DNA of 64,000 nucleotides from the NCBI GenBank assembly GCA_020636005.1, contig JACJYR010000001.1:630001-694000 (forward strand), read 5' to 3'. The translations under genes were made by a program, and so were the position numbers. This stretch comes from Lewinellaceae bacterium. GTDB lineage: Bacteria > Bacteroidota > Bacteroidia > Chitinophagales > Saprospiraceae. The notes under the pieces were generated by a model, which searched no databases, had not been told where the DNA came from, and saw only the letters and a program-made list of their open reading frames with translations. Below are positions 1 through 10,100 of the stretch, in pieces; the first letter of the stretch is position 1; the number at the start of each line of letters is the position of its first letter.

Positions 1-3000
1 ACCGCCCCAATAGCCATTTGCGAAGCGAACACAACCCTGGTCTCGCTCGGCGTAAACCAGCAGGCAACGCTGACGGCCATGCAGGTGGACGACGGCAGCT
101 ACGACAATTGCTCGGCGGTTGACTTTTTCCTGGAGTTGGCACCAGCTTCTGCCAACCCACCCACTACAACCAGCCTTGATTTTGGCATCAACGACCTCGG
201 CACGCACGACGTCGTGCTGTGGGCGGTGGATCAATCGGGCAATGCCAGCCATTGCACGGCAACCATTGATGTGGACGATTGCATTGGAAATACGACGCTG
301 GTGTGCAACGCCCATGTCACCGTTGAACTGACCTCCTCCCAGCCAGTTGATTTTTACCCGGCGGATATATTGGAAGGTGGGCCGTATTGCTACGATCAAA
401 TGTCGATGCGGTTTTTGCCGGCATTGTTGCCGCTCCAGCCCTACCTTACATTTAGCCCTGGGGATATCGGCACCTATACGGTGCAGGTGGTACACGACCC
501 CAGCGACAATAGCTGTTGGGGCACGGTGGAAGTGATTGGGAATTGTGAAACCGAAACGGTGCCGCCCGTGGCCGTTTGCGATGCAGCACTAACCATCCAG
601 CTAAGCGTTGACGGGCCTGACCTGACCTACTTGCAAGCAATAGACTTAAACGAGGGCAGTTGGGACAACTGCACGGCTGCGCAGGATTTGCAGTTTGCTA
701 TTGAAACAGGGCCACCTTCCCCCTCTATGCCCAGCGAGGCTCAATTGGCCTTCACCGCTGTTGGCACCTATCCGAATGTAGTGATGTGGGTAGCCGATAT
801 TGCCGGCAATTCGAATTTTTGCGCTGTTGATATAACGGTCATCCCGCCCAAATGCAACCCTGACCAAACACCTCCCGCCTGCATGGCCCCAGCCGATACC
901 ACCATTCATTCTGACGATTTGGCCATCCTGAACATTGATCCTCAAAACACGCAGCAACTGGATCAATACTTCGGCATGGCCAGTGCTTACGACTTTTGTG
1001 GCTTGGGCGGGATAGCGCAGGCTGCCGCAGTGCAAAACAACGCTTGTGGTGCTGTCCAACTCATTACCCGCACTTTTAATGCCTTCGACAATGCAGGAAA
1101 TTCTTCTACATGCGAACAACTGATTTCGGTGGAAACAGACTATTCCATCAACATTCCAAAAGACTTTTTGCCCGGCGACCAAATTGAAGAGTTGCTGGAC
1201 GTAGTACCCGGCAATGGCACCCAGCTTGGTGTCACCTTTGAAGACGTGGTGTACGATTTCAACTGTGATTCCCTCCCCGACCTCATCGAACGAACCTGGT
1301 CGGTGGTGAACTGGTGCGATCCGGCCAGCGGGTTGCCGCCTGTTACATTGCCCCGCCTCGACCGCAACAACGACACCAACGTGGGCGATGCCTATGTGGC
1401 CTGGAGCACAGCCGACTCCGTTTATTTGTTGGAGAACGGCCTGCCTATCGCCCCGCTGACCAAATACGGCACCATCTATAAATACCTGCAAATACTCCGC
1501 TACAACTACGACGACACGCTGCAGCTCGCCGTGGCCGGGCAGGTTTTTATTGACACCTTGGTGAACTGCACCCTCGACAACGACGAGCCGAGGCTGCCCG
1601 GCTGGAAGGTGAAGGCCGTTGGCCAAACGACCGGCAGGGTTTACACGGCCACCACCAACCAATTTGGCCTGTATGAAATCAACGGCATCTGCCCTTCCGA
1701 CACCGAACTGGAAGTAAGCCTCGATGTGCCGATGAACTACGGCCAAAGCTGCCCAACCACCTGGACGGTAAACGTGCCGCCCGGCATGCCCGCCGTGCAG
1801 AATATCCCCGTACAATTGAACAACGAGTGCCCCTTGATGACGGTAGATTTGGCCGCTCCATTCCTGCGCCGCTGTTTCACGAATACCTACCTGGTGGACT
1901 ATTGCAACTACAGCGCCCAGTTCATCCAGAATGCCTGGGTAGAAGTTTCCCTGGACACTTTCATGGAATTCCTCTACAGCGCCGTACCAGGCATTGCCTT
2001 GGGCAACAATACTTATTCCTTCCAAATCGGTGACCTGGAGGCTGGCGAGTGCGGCAGTTTCAACATCGTTTTCGAACTGAGTTGCGATGCAGTTTTGGGT
2101 CAAACACATTGCTCGGAAGCACATATTTACCCGGATACGCTTTGCCCACAAAGCCCGCAGTGGTCGGGGGCGAATATCGAAGTGGAAGGTTTTTGCCAAA
2201 ATGACTCCATCCATCTGAGCATCAAAAATACAGGCACGGGCAACATGACGGCCCCTTTGGATTACATCGTGGTAGAAGATGTGATCATGTACCTGAACGG
2301 TAATTTTCAACTGAATGCAGGGCAGAGCCAGGCATTGATGCCCATCCCATCCACAGGGCAAACATGGCGGCTGGAGGCGCAGCAAGTGCCTGCGCACCCC
2401 TTCCCCGGCAGTGTGGCCGTGGCCGTGGAAGGCTGCAACGGCCTGAACCTCACGGGCCTTGTCAACTTGTTTTGCACAGAAAACCCCAACCCCTTCATCG
2501 CTGTGGACTGCCAGGAAAACATCGGCTCTTTCGACCCCAATGACAAATCGGCTGCCCCGTTTGGGTACGGTGAAAACCACTTCATCGAGCGCAACACGGA
2601 CATCGAATACCTCATCCGCTTCCAAAACACCGGGACGGACACGGCTTTCAAGGTTGTGGTGCTCGACACGTTGCCGCAGTACCTCGACCCTGTGAGCGTA
2701 CGGCCAGGTATTGGCAGCCACCCGTTTTCTTTTGAAATGCTGGATGAAAAAGTGCTGCGTTTCACCTTCGACAATATCCTGCTACCGGACAGCACAACCA
2801 ACGAAGCGGCGTCGCACGGTTTTGTGAAATTCAGCGTGAAACAACAGCCCGGCCTCGACCTCGGCACCGTCATCGAAAACAACGCTGCCATCTACTTCGA
2901 CTTCAACGAGCCTGTGATTACGAACACGGTGTTCCACACCATCGGCGAAAACTTCATCGAAGTGATCAACGATGCCAATGAACGCCCGGCCGGATTTGGC

Positions 3001-3237
3001 GATTTGTTGGTGTACCCCAACCCCTCCTCTGGGTACGTCAACTTTGAAATCCCAGGAGGCCCCCTCGGAGACGGAACGTTTGTGCTGCACGACCACCTGG
3101 GCAGGGTGGTACGGATGGACACAGTGGCAGGCAACCGCTTCCGCTTCGAACGGGGAAGGCTTGTGCCGGGTATTTATTTTTATTCTATTGAAAATGAGGG
3201 GGATAGGTTGTATTCGGGGAAGATTATCCTCCAGTAA
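1..3237 (+). CDS. T9SS-exported modular surface protein, 5' end outside window
   Basis: The frame is open from the first base, so the gene starts upstream and only the last ~1078 codons are seen. The visible part begins with several cysteine-containing beta-sandwich repeats resembling HYR/Ig-like modules (shared wording such as AVCDA, SWDNC and GNxxxC, up to about nt 1130). A carboxypeptidase-regulatory/SdrD-B-like fold follows near nt 1540-1830 (GWKVKAVGQTTGRVYTATT, YEINGIC). Next is a DUF7619-like domain at about nt 2520-2950, with the typical SFDPNDK opening and a YFDFNEPVITN end. The last ~80 residues form a Por secretion type A sorting domain (LVYPNPSSG, GIYFYSI, KIILQ). It is inferred to be secreted and attached to the outer surface; ligand unknown. 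The minus-strand frames across it are shadows. Confidence 0.85.
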   Translation, partial: TAPIAICEANTTLVSLGVNQQATLTAMQVDDGSYDNCSAVDFFLELAPASANPPTTTSLDFGINDLGTHDVVLWAVDQSGNASHCTATIDVDDCIGNTTLVCNAHVTVELTSSQPVDFYPADILEGGPYCYDQMSMRFLPALLPLQPYLTFSPGDIGTYTVQVVHDPSDNSCWGTVEVIGNCETETVPPVAVCDAALTIQLSVDGPDLTYLQAIDLNEGSWDNCTAAQDLQFAIETGPPSPSMPSEAQLAFTAVGTYPNVVMWVADIAGNSNFCAVDITVIPPKCNPDQTPPACMAPADTTIHSDDLAILNIDPQNTQQLDQYFGMASAYDFCGLGGIAQAAAVQNNACGAVQLITRTFNAFDNAGNSSTCEQLISVETDYSINIPKDFLPGDQIEELLDVVPGNGTQLGVTFEDVVYDFNCDSLPDLIERTWSVVNWCDPASGLPPVTLPRLDRNNDTNVGDAYVAWSTADSVYLLENGLPIAPLTKYGTIYKYLQILRYNYDDTLQLAVAGQVFIDTLVNCTLDNDEPRLPGWKVKAVGQTTGRVYTATTNQFGLYEINGICPSDTELEVSLDVPMNYGQSCPTTWTVNVPPGMPAVQNIPVQLNNECPLMTVDLAAPFLRRCFTNTYLVDYCNYSAQFIQNAWVEVSLDTFMEFLYSAVPGIALGNNTYSFQIGDLEAGECGSFNIVFELSCDAVLGQTHCSEAHIYPDTLCPQSPQWSGANIEVEGFCQNDSIHLSIKNTGTGNMTAPLDYIVVEDVIMYLNGNFQLNAGQSQALMPIPSTGQTWRLEAQQVPAHPFPGSVAVAVEGCNGLNLTGLVNLFCTENPNPFIAVDCQENIGSFDPNDKSAAPFGYGENHFIERNTDIEYLIRFQNTGTDTAFKVVVLDTLPQYLDPVSVRPGIGSHPFSFEMLDEKVLRFTFDNILLPDSTTNEAASHGFVKFSVKQQPGLDLGTVIENNAAIYFDFNEPVITNTVFHTIGENFIEVINDANERPAGFGDLLVYPNPSSGYVNFEIPGGPLGDGTFVLHDHLGRVVRMDTVAGNRFRFERGRLVPGIYFYSIENEGDRLYSGKIILQ

Positions 3238-3246
3238 AAATTCGAA

Positions 3247-3279
3247 AGTGACTGCGTGACTTTGAGTCACGCAGTCACT
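3247..3279 (+). terminator. Perfect 15-bp hairpin after the T9SS protein gene
   Basis: Bases 3247-3261 and 3265-3279 are exact reverse complements around a 3-nt loop, 10 nt after the stop codon. There is no long U-run behind it, so it may act as a weak terminator or as an mRNA-end stabiliser. Its right arm is also the left part of the direct repeat that brackets the ATPase pair. Confidence 0.55.
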
Positions 3280-3346
3280 AAAAGTATCCCCTGATTCAAT
3301 CCTTTACTTCAAACCATCATCGTATTTTGGCGGTGGTGGTTTTTGT
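3259..3346. repeat. Left copy of ~85-bp direct repeat bracketing the ATPase pair
   Basis: This stretch and 6834-6918 share long identical blocks (CTAAAAGTATCC, CTGATTCAATCCTTTAC, TCAAACCATCATCGT, TTTTGGCGGTGGTG) with few substitutions and one-base indels. The left copy ends 14 nt before the stop codon of the downstream ATPase gene. Confidence 0.8.
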
Positions 3347-3360
3347 TTTGACTGTATTTT

Positions 3361-5583
3361 TTACTTCCCCACTTCCTGCTCTGGATAGTACACTTTCCGC
3401 CGTTCCTTGACATAAGCAATGATTTCATCCCTCGTCTCCACGATTTCCGGTGGTATTTTGAGCCGCTCTTTTTGGGTTTTGGGATCATCCATGAGTTCCA
3501 GCAAGGCGTAATAGGCAGGGAGGTATTTTTGCCTTATTTCCTCTGCTTTTTCAAAGGTGGTGAAGGCTTGGAGGGCGAGGTGGTATTGGTGGTGGACGAG
3601 GAGTTCATTAAAAGTTATTTGGCCAGACCCATTTTCCGATAGCGCCTGTTCCAAATCAGTTTTCAAATTTTCCACTTTTCCAGTCCAAATTTTTATTAAT
3701 AAATAAGTCCTGTAAGTTAAAATACTCCTATTATTATCGTGGTATTCTTTTATTAATTCAAGCGCTTCTTGTTTCTTAATATTTGACCTATAGTATAAAT
3801 TTATCAATGTTAATTTAGAAGATAAAAACCCTTTTATAATAGCTTCAGATAGTTTCTGCTCAGCTTCTTCAATTCGGCCTAATATTGAGTATAATATACC
3901 TAAGTTATTTAAGGCATAAACATTTCCTTTTTCAGATGACAATTCATAAAAATGCTCTGCTTCTTTTAAATTGCCAATTGTTTCATATAAATGAGCAAGG
4001 TTAAACATTGCCATATCATGGCCATGTTCTATTGCAGTAAAATAATATTTCTCAGCTTCATTAAAATCATTTTTTGCGGCCATAATTGTACCGAGAAAAG
4101 CTTCCTTTTGCCCTCCTCCTATGCTGATATCGTTTGCGACTTCAATTGCTTTGTCAAATTTTCCTGATTTTACAAAGTCTTCAATTTTTCTAGCAATATC
4201 AGAAAACTTCTCAGGCAACTCCACCCACCCTTCTTGCAAAGAACCAATTGCCTTTGCTTTTTCAATCAAAGCATCATAAGTCTGAAAATCAATAAACCTC
4301 GAATGCACCAACGCTTTCGCCATTAACAGCTTTTGCATAGCATCCCCATCCTCCGACTCCAATGCTTTTAAATGCCGCTGTGCCAATAACTTAATTTCAT
4401 CTTCAGTGTACCATACCTCCAAAAACTGCGTGAGGTACTTCGCATTGCGCCGCTCGGCCGGGCTGCCCTGGGTCATCACCAGCCATAGGTTGAAGAAGCG
4501 CTCGGTGAGGCGGTAAAGGTGGTTGCGGCCATCGGTCGGCACTTTGTCCACGATGTTGATGTCCACGAGTTGTTTCAGCTTGGCAGAGGCTTCGTTGCTG
4601 CGCATCCGACAGCGCTGTGCCAGTGGGCCTACCTCTGTTGCCTCCCAAATGAAGGCAAGGTTGTAAACAATTTTCCGTTGTTCAGGTGAAAGCCAGTTGA
4701 GGCGCTCCTGGTAGAGTGGGGAAATTTTATCCATCACCCCCCGCAGGTACTCATAGGAGCTGAGACCCATGTCCTGCACGAGCACCTGCACGAAGTATTT
4801 CAGGGTACGGGGCAGGCCATCGGTCAGTTGGCGGATGACCTTGATTTTGGCGGGGTGCTTTTCTGCAAATTCCTTGATGTTGGGGTTGTTGTATTGTTTG
4901 CTCCAATGCAGCAGCAATTGGTGGACCTCCTCCTCTGATAAGGCTCCCAATTTGATAACAGAGAAAAACTGATAAAACGGCTGGTCATAGCGCCAGAAGT
5001 GTTCGCTCATGCGGGTACTGGCCCCGATGATTTTAAGATCGGAATAGTTCAGTAGTATTTCCCGCAACACGGCAGCTTCCCCGCTGATATTTACAAATAC
5101 TTTGTCAATGTTGTCCACCAGCAGCACGATGCGCTGTTTGGTTTTGGAAAGTGCTTGGTGAATTTTACGGAATAAATTGCGGGCAACATCTAAGGCGTCT
5201 TCAAGGAATGCCTCGTCATCGGGTAATTCTGCTTCCAGCCCCCTCCCTATCAGTTCCCGTAGCACCACTTCGAAAATATCGAACAACCGGGTGATGCCGG
5301 CCTGCTCTTCTGCCAGGTTGATGGGGATTATCTTTTGGCTCAGCGCTTCCGCGCCCTGGATTTCCACTTCAATCCGCTTGAGCAGGGTAGATTTCCCGCT
5401 GCCCCGCCTGCCCAACAGCAGGTAGTGCTGTACAGAGTCGCTAGGGTTTTCCGCATCCTTTCTGATACTGTCCATGATGCGCTCGAACTCCTGGGTGCGC
5501 ACGATGAAGTTCTCTTTGATCGCCGCAGGGTCTAAGTGGGAGGGTTGATAGAGGTTGAGGTTGGATATGTCGTTAGCGTACAT
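3361..5583 (-). CDS. P-loop ATPase with C-terminal TPR/Sel1-like repeats
   Basis: This is a 740-residue cytoplasmic protein. The Walker A motif GRRGSGKST lies at residues 58-66 and Walker B (IVLLVDNID) at 152-160, followed by helical lid and winged-helix-like sequence to about residue 370. This resembles the AAA/STAND-like ATPases of the ATPase_2/Orc class. From about residue 470 to 650 there are TPR/Sel1-like repeats (for example AMFNLAHLYETIGNLKEAEH and ALNNLGILYSILGRIEEAEQ). The start codon overlaps the end of the upstream ATPase gene by 11 nt, so the two are translationally coupled. The TPR-coding stretch (about 3640-4290) is far more AT-rich than the ATPase half. No membrane segment is seen. 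Role unknown; a sensor or NTP-driven switch is inferred from architecture only. Confidence 0.8.
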   Translation of the reverse strand: MYANDISNLNLYQPSHLDPAAIKENFIVRTQEFERIMDSIRKDAENPSDSVQHYLLLGRRGSGKSTLLKRIEVEIQGAEALSQKIIPINLAEEQAGITRLFDIFEVVLRELIGRGLEAELPDDEAFLEDALDVARNLFRKIHQALSKTKQRIVLLVDNIDKVFVNISGEAAVLREILLNYSDLKIIGASTRMSEHFWRYDQPFYQFFSVIKLGALSEEEVHQLLLHWSKQYNNPNIKEFAEKHPAKIKVIRQLTDGLPRTLKYFVQVLVQDMGLSSYEYLRGVMDKISPLYQERLNWLSPEQRKIVYNLAFIWEATEVGPLAQRCRMRSNEASAKLKQLVDINIVDKVPTDGRNHLYRLTERFFNLWLVMTQGSPAERRNAKYLTQFLEVWYTEDEIKLLAQRHLKALESEDGDAMQKLLMAKALVHSRFIDFQTYDALIEKAKAIGSLQEGWVELPEKFSDIARKIEDFVKSGKFDKAIEVANDISIGGGQKEAFLGTIMAAKNDFNEAEKYYFTAIEHGHDMAMFNLAHLYETIGNLKEAEHFYELSSEKGNVYALNNLGILYSILGRIEEAEQKLSEAIIKGFLSSKLTLINLYYRSNIKKQEALELIKEYHDNNRSILTYRTYLLIKIWTGKVENLKTDLEQALSENGSGQITFNELLVHHQYHLALQAFTTFEKAEEIRQKYLPAYYALLELMDDPKTQKERLKIPPEIVETRDEIIAYVKERRKVYYPEQEVGK

Positions 5584-6763
5584 GGTACAACGGATATTTT
5601 TTTAACCAATAGCCCTTCAGGAAAGGGGAGGTGAAGTCGTAGGTAAGGTTGGATACTTCTTTGAGGTAGCCGTCCCGTTTCAGTATTTCAATAGAATTAG
5701 AATAGTCGTCTTCGTCAATGCCGGTCTGTAGGGCCATATCATACACCTGTTGGATGCTGATGGCACCCTTGTGGGCGCAATAGCTCAATAAGGTTTTGAG
5801 GAACTCGAACTCCTCCTTAGAGAAATACTCTTTTAACCGCCTGTGCCAATCGTCAAAGTGAAACTGTTCTTCTATGATATTTTCAAATGCCTCATCCACA
5901 ATGCTTTGGGATATTTTTGTTTTGTTCACCCGGCGGGCTATCCGGTCTATCTCTTCCACCATCAATTGGACAAAAAAAGGAAGGAGGTATTGTATTTTTT
6001 GATAAAGGTAGGCACGGTCGTTTGCATCGTATTGAATGGTTGCCCCATCCGTTATTTGGGTGATCAGTTGGTCGGCTTCCTTGGCCGTCAGTGCATCTAT
6101 GGGGATGAGGTTCAAGTGGTTGATAATAGCCGGCCTCGCACCCAGGGCCTGCACAATATGGCTCAAACCAATGGAGCCAGCATACACAATCGAAATCTTT
6201 TTGTACTGCTCGTTTAGGTTGAATTCCCTGAAATTGTGAAGGGTTTCAATGGCTTCTTCTGCCCTGCCCTGCTTCCGCATGTTGTTGAGCACTTCGGGTA
6301 TCTCATCGATCAAGAGCAGTATTTTGACCGGTTGGTTTTCAAGGTCGTTGAGGAGGTTGTTCAGTTCCAGGCGGTAGTTGATTTCTTTTTCATCGATGGC
6401 AATACCCCCTTCTCCGATAGAGCTTATTTTATAGCGCTTCAGCCAAACGGCTATTTGTTTTTTGAACCTCGTTTGCCTGCTAAAGCATTCGATGATCATT
6501 TCAAAAACCCTTTTGTACAGTCCGTTGGCTGTCCGTTCAGCCTCTATGTTTTTATAGATGGCGACATAGCCTTCCATTGGACTTTGTGCCAAATCTTTCA
6601 TGATGGAAGTCTTGCCTACCCGGCGGGGGGCGACAAGCAGGATGTGGTTGCCTTTTTCTATTTGCCGCCAAAATTCGTCGTTGATGTAAGGTCTCCTAAT
6701 GTAACGGTGGCCAGTTGCGGCGTCACCGATGATGGTGTCGGGAGAAATCCAGGTGTTTTCCAT
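5573..6763 (-). CDS. P-loop ATPase (ATPase_2/Orc-like), partner of the TPR ATPase
   Basis: This is a 396-residue protein. The first ATG (MENTW) at 6763 is chosen because the longer frame begins with a TTG inside the promoter and operator. Walker A APRRVGKTS lies at residues 45-53 and Walker B ILLLIDEIPE at 148-157. A C-terminal winged-helix-like region follows from about 290 (FLKTLLSYCAHKGAISIQQV, IEILKRDGYLKE). The ATPase_2/Orc-like class is common as dispersed accessory genes in Bacteroidota and archaea (family knowledge). It precedes and overlaps the 740-residue ATPase on the same strand, so the pair is one operon. The operon is driven by the TAAATTTG promoter at 6781-6788. Substrate unknown. 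Confidence 0.8.
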   Translation of the reverse strand: MENTWISPDTIIGDAATGHRYIRRPYINDEFWRQIEKGNHILLVAPRRVGKTSIMKDLAQSPMEGYVAIYKNIEAERTANGLYKRVFEMIIECFSRQTRFKKQIAVWLKRYKISSIGEGGIAIDEKEINYRLELNNLLNDLENQPVKILLLIDEIPEVLNNMRKQGRAEEAIETLHNFREFNLNEQYKKISIVYAGSIGLSHIVQALGARPAIINHLNLIPIDALTAKEADQLITQITDGATIQYDANDRAYLYQKIQYLLPFFVQLMVEEIDRIARRVNKTKISQSIVDEAFENIIEEQFHFDDWHRRLKEYFSKEEFEFLKTLLSYCAHKGAISIQQVYDMALQTGIDEDDYSNSIEILKRDGYLKEVSNLTYDFTSPFLKGYWLKKYPLYHVR

Positions 6764-6770
6764 TGCTTCT

Positions 6771-6822
6771 ATTTTAGCAACAAATTTATTGCTAAAATAT
6801 TTTAGCAACAAAGTTGTTGCTA
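6771..6822 (-). promoter_or_regulatory. Promoter of the ATPase operon with palindromic operator array
   Basis: On the minus strand a TAAATTTG -7 box (6781-6788) is preceded by a TTG at 6811-6809. The 20-nt spacer is exactly a perfect palindrome, TTGCTAAAATATTTTAGCAA (6789-6808). The same half-site TTTTAGCAACAA recurs at 6773-6783 and, inverted, at 6814-6822, so four alternating half-sites overlap the promoter. Binding here would block RNA polymerase. Repressor identity unknown. Confidence 0.7.
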
Positions 6823-6833
6823 ATTTTTTTTAA

Positions 6834-6918
6834 ACTTCAAGTCACGCTGTCTCTAAAAGTATCCCTGATTCAATCCTTTACATCAAACCATCATCGTCTT
6901 TTGGCGGTGGTGTTTTTT
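6834..6918. repeat. Right copy of ~85-bp direct repeat bracketing the ATPase pair
   Basis: Same orientation and nearly the same sequence as 3259-3346. It lies just upstream of the ATPase operon promoter, so the pair of genes plus promoter sits between the two copies as a ~3.5-kb block. Confidence 0.8.
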
Positions 6919-6945
6919 TTTTGGCTTTTTTTCAGGATTCAATAC

Positions 6946-6953
6946 TACTTTTG
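6946..6953 (+). promoter_or_regulatory. Possible -7 box for the multicopper oxidase gene
   Basis: TACTTTTG fits the Bacteroidota TAnnTTTG -7 consensus. It lies about 210 nt before the start codon, so the leader would be long. No clear -33 element was identified. Confidence 0.35.
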
Positions 6954-7163
6954 CCAAACCAGACCAAGCTGTCCTACATCATTACCCCTGCCAGTACTAT
7001 TCCCTACTGCTTTAAAGGGGCAACCCTTTTTCACCGATTCTAACCTGTACTTACTTGATTCCCTGTATTGGAGGCCCACCGGGCTTTCCATAGATTTGCT
7101 ATTGCTGTGGCCGCTTTTGGCCTCGGTTTCTATTTTTTTATAACTTCCAAACACATTTAAACT

Positions 7164-10100
7164 ATGAACCCAACCTCCTACTCTCAACACCTGTACCCCA
7201 ATGAAAAAGGGGCAAACCAATCAACCCATTTTACCAACCTGAAAAAATGGCGCTGGGCAGCTTTCCTACTTGCACTATTTTTCATCAGTACGAAGACAGA
7301 AGCTACTACCTGGCTCACCGTCCACAACACCGGCTGCCAGTCCATGAAAGTGTATTGGAAAAACGGCAACAACGAAGTTTACTACACCACCCTCGGCCAG
7401 GATGGCTCCTGGACAATCCAGACCTATTCTGGCCACCAATGGATGTACCGGAAGATGGATGGCTCCTATCTTGGAGGTTACACTGTCACACAGGCCATCT
7501 TCCAAACTGACAATTTTGACGCTGGCGGATGCAATGGCGGCGGCAACTGCGGAAACCTGCTGGCGCATTGGAACCTGAACAACTGCAGCCCAGGGACCAG
7601 CTACAACGAGTTCACAGCCAACACGAGCACTCCCACAGGGTTCTCATCCGTGAGCGCTTCCATTTTCTCCAACCTCGGCGACCACTCCTGCAACTATGGC
7701 CAAAGCGGCTATGGTATGTGCCACGCTATCAAGGACGGCTGCAGTTGGTCGAACAATGACAACAATGCCTATAAGTTTAGTATCACCCTTAAACCAACAA
7801 CGGGCAACACGGCCAAACTTTCCAAATTGACCTTTTATGAAGCGGCACCGGCCAATTACACCTGGACCAACGGTAATTCGGGCGACAACGATCCGCCTTC
7901 CAAATACGGCGTCCGGGTAACGAAAAACGGCAATGAGGTTTTTAAACAAACTGACATTTCAACCTCTGCCAATTGGTCGCTGGAAACGATTGACTTCTCA
8001 GCAGACCCTGATTTCACGGTCAGCAGCCAGACGACTTTCAATTTTGAAATTCTTGGCTACTGCCGCCAAGGCTCCAATGGGTACGCTGTTTGGGATGTGG
8101 ACGAGATCAAAGTGTATGGTTGCTCCGAAAACAATTGCGCCAACCAGGGCGGCGACTCCGACGGCGACGGCGTTTGCAACAACCAGGACTGCCAGCCCAA
8201 CAACTCCGCCATTCCGGCAACGCCCGGCACCGCCTGCAACGACGGCAACCCGAACACCACCAACGACGTCATCCAGGCCGATGGCTGCACCTGCGCCGGC
8301 ACACCAACAGGCCCGAACTGTGTCACCGATATCACGATAACAACGGGCAACGGTTCTATCACGGTAACGGGATTAAATGCCGCACCGATCAGTTCCCTGC
8401 AAGTGTTTTCATCCACCTGGCAGCCCATTTACTCCTGCTTCGCAAACTGTGGCGCTTCGCAAACGGTCAATGTACCAGCAGGCAGTTACTATGTTTATGC
8501 TAAATACTACACCGCCGGATATGCGCTCATTTGTGAGAAAAATATAACCGTGACCGTGACAGGCGGCGACCCATGCGCCAGCCAGGGTGGCGACTCGGAC
8601 GGCGACGGCGTCTGCAACAACCAGGACTGCCAGCCTTTCAACCCGGCCTTCCCAGCAGTACCCGGCACGGCCTGCAACGACGGCAACCCGAACACCATCA
8701 ACGATGTCATACAGCCCGGTGGCTGTGCTTGTGCAGGTACGCCCGTTTCGGTTTGCGACAATGTCACCAATGCCGGCACGATTGGTTTTGGGGCAAATTG
8801 CGCTGCCAGCACCACCGTCTGCAACACTGCAGCGCCCAACATCTCCAACTGCGCATCGCCCAGCGGTGGCTCAGGCAACCTTGAAATCATCTGGCTGAAA
8901 AGCACCACCTCCTGCAGTTCGCCAACCACATCGGCAGCCAGCATCATCGCCGGCCTCGACCCGCATTGGTCGCTCATTCCAGGACAAACGGGCCTGACCT
9001 ACAATCCCGGCACAGTGAGTACCAGCACCTGCTATCTCCGCTGTGTCCGCCGGTCGGGATGCGACAGTTATAAAGAGTCCAATATCATTAGCCTGACGGT
9101 GGACTGTGGCGGCGGCGGTACGCCCAATTGCGCCAGCATCGCCGTCACCACAGGTGCTGGCTCCATCACGGTCACTGGTCTGAACGGTGCCCCCATCAGT
9201 TCCCTGCAGATTTTTTCCTCCACCTGGCAAACGGTGTCAAATTGCTTCGCAAACTGTGGCGCTTCGCAAACGGTGAACGTGCCGGCGGGCAACTATTATG
9301 TATATGCCAAGTACTACACGGCGGGCTACGCCTTGATTTGCGAAAAACAACTGACCGTTACAGTAGGTGGCGGCTCGCCCTGTGCCAATGAGGGCGGCGA
9401 TTCCGACGGCGACGGCGTCTGCAATAACCAGGATTGCCAGCCTTTCAACGCAGCCTATCCGGCCACGCCCGGCACACCCTGCAACGATGGCAACCCCAAT
9501 ACCATCAACGACGTTATTCAGCCGGGTGGTTGCGCTTGCGCAGGTACACCTGACGGCGGCGGCGGCATCTTGACACCACCTGCCCAACACCCCAAATTCG
9601 TCAACAACCTGCCATCTCCGCCCCGCATCAACGCCACGAACGGTGGCACCTACAACATCGGCATGGAGCAAAGCAGCCAGTACCTCGGCCTCTACGCCAC
9701 GAACGGCACTCCGCTGAACACCACTGTCTGGGGCTATTCCTACAACGGCACTAAAATGTACCTCGGCCCTACCTTTATCACCAAGAAGGACGTGCCGATA
9801 GATGTGAAATGGATGAACAACCTGCCCATGACCCACCTGCTGCCCATTGATCACAGCATCCACCAGGCCCACCCCATGTCTGGCATACCTACGGTGGTCC
9901 ACCTGCACGGAGGCCATACAGAACCTGACAGCGATGGCTATCCGGAGGCATGGTTTACCCAAAATTTTGCGGAAAAAGGTGGGGAATGGAAAAAAGAAAC
10001 CTACCATTATAGCAATGACCAAGAGGCCTCTCCATTGTGGTACCACGACCACACCCTGGGAAGAACCAGGCTTAACGTTTATGCCGGCCTGGCAGGCATG

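Noticed and set aside
646..2721. Open frame of 691 codons on the minus strand opposite the T9SS protein
   Set aside because: It mirrors the codon structure of the real plus-strand gene, has no recognisable domain, and its sequence is rich in Val/Gly/His as expected of an antisense shadow.
8135..9555. Regularly recurring sequence that might be taken for a CRISPR-like array
   Set aside because: Repeats are long, in frame and encode protein modules of the oxidase; there are no short uniform spacers and no cas genes.
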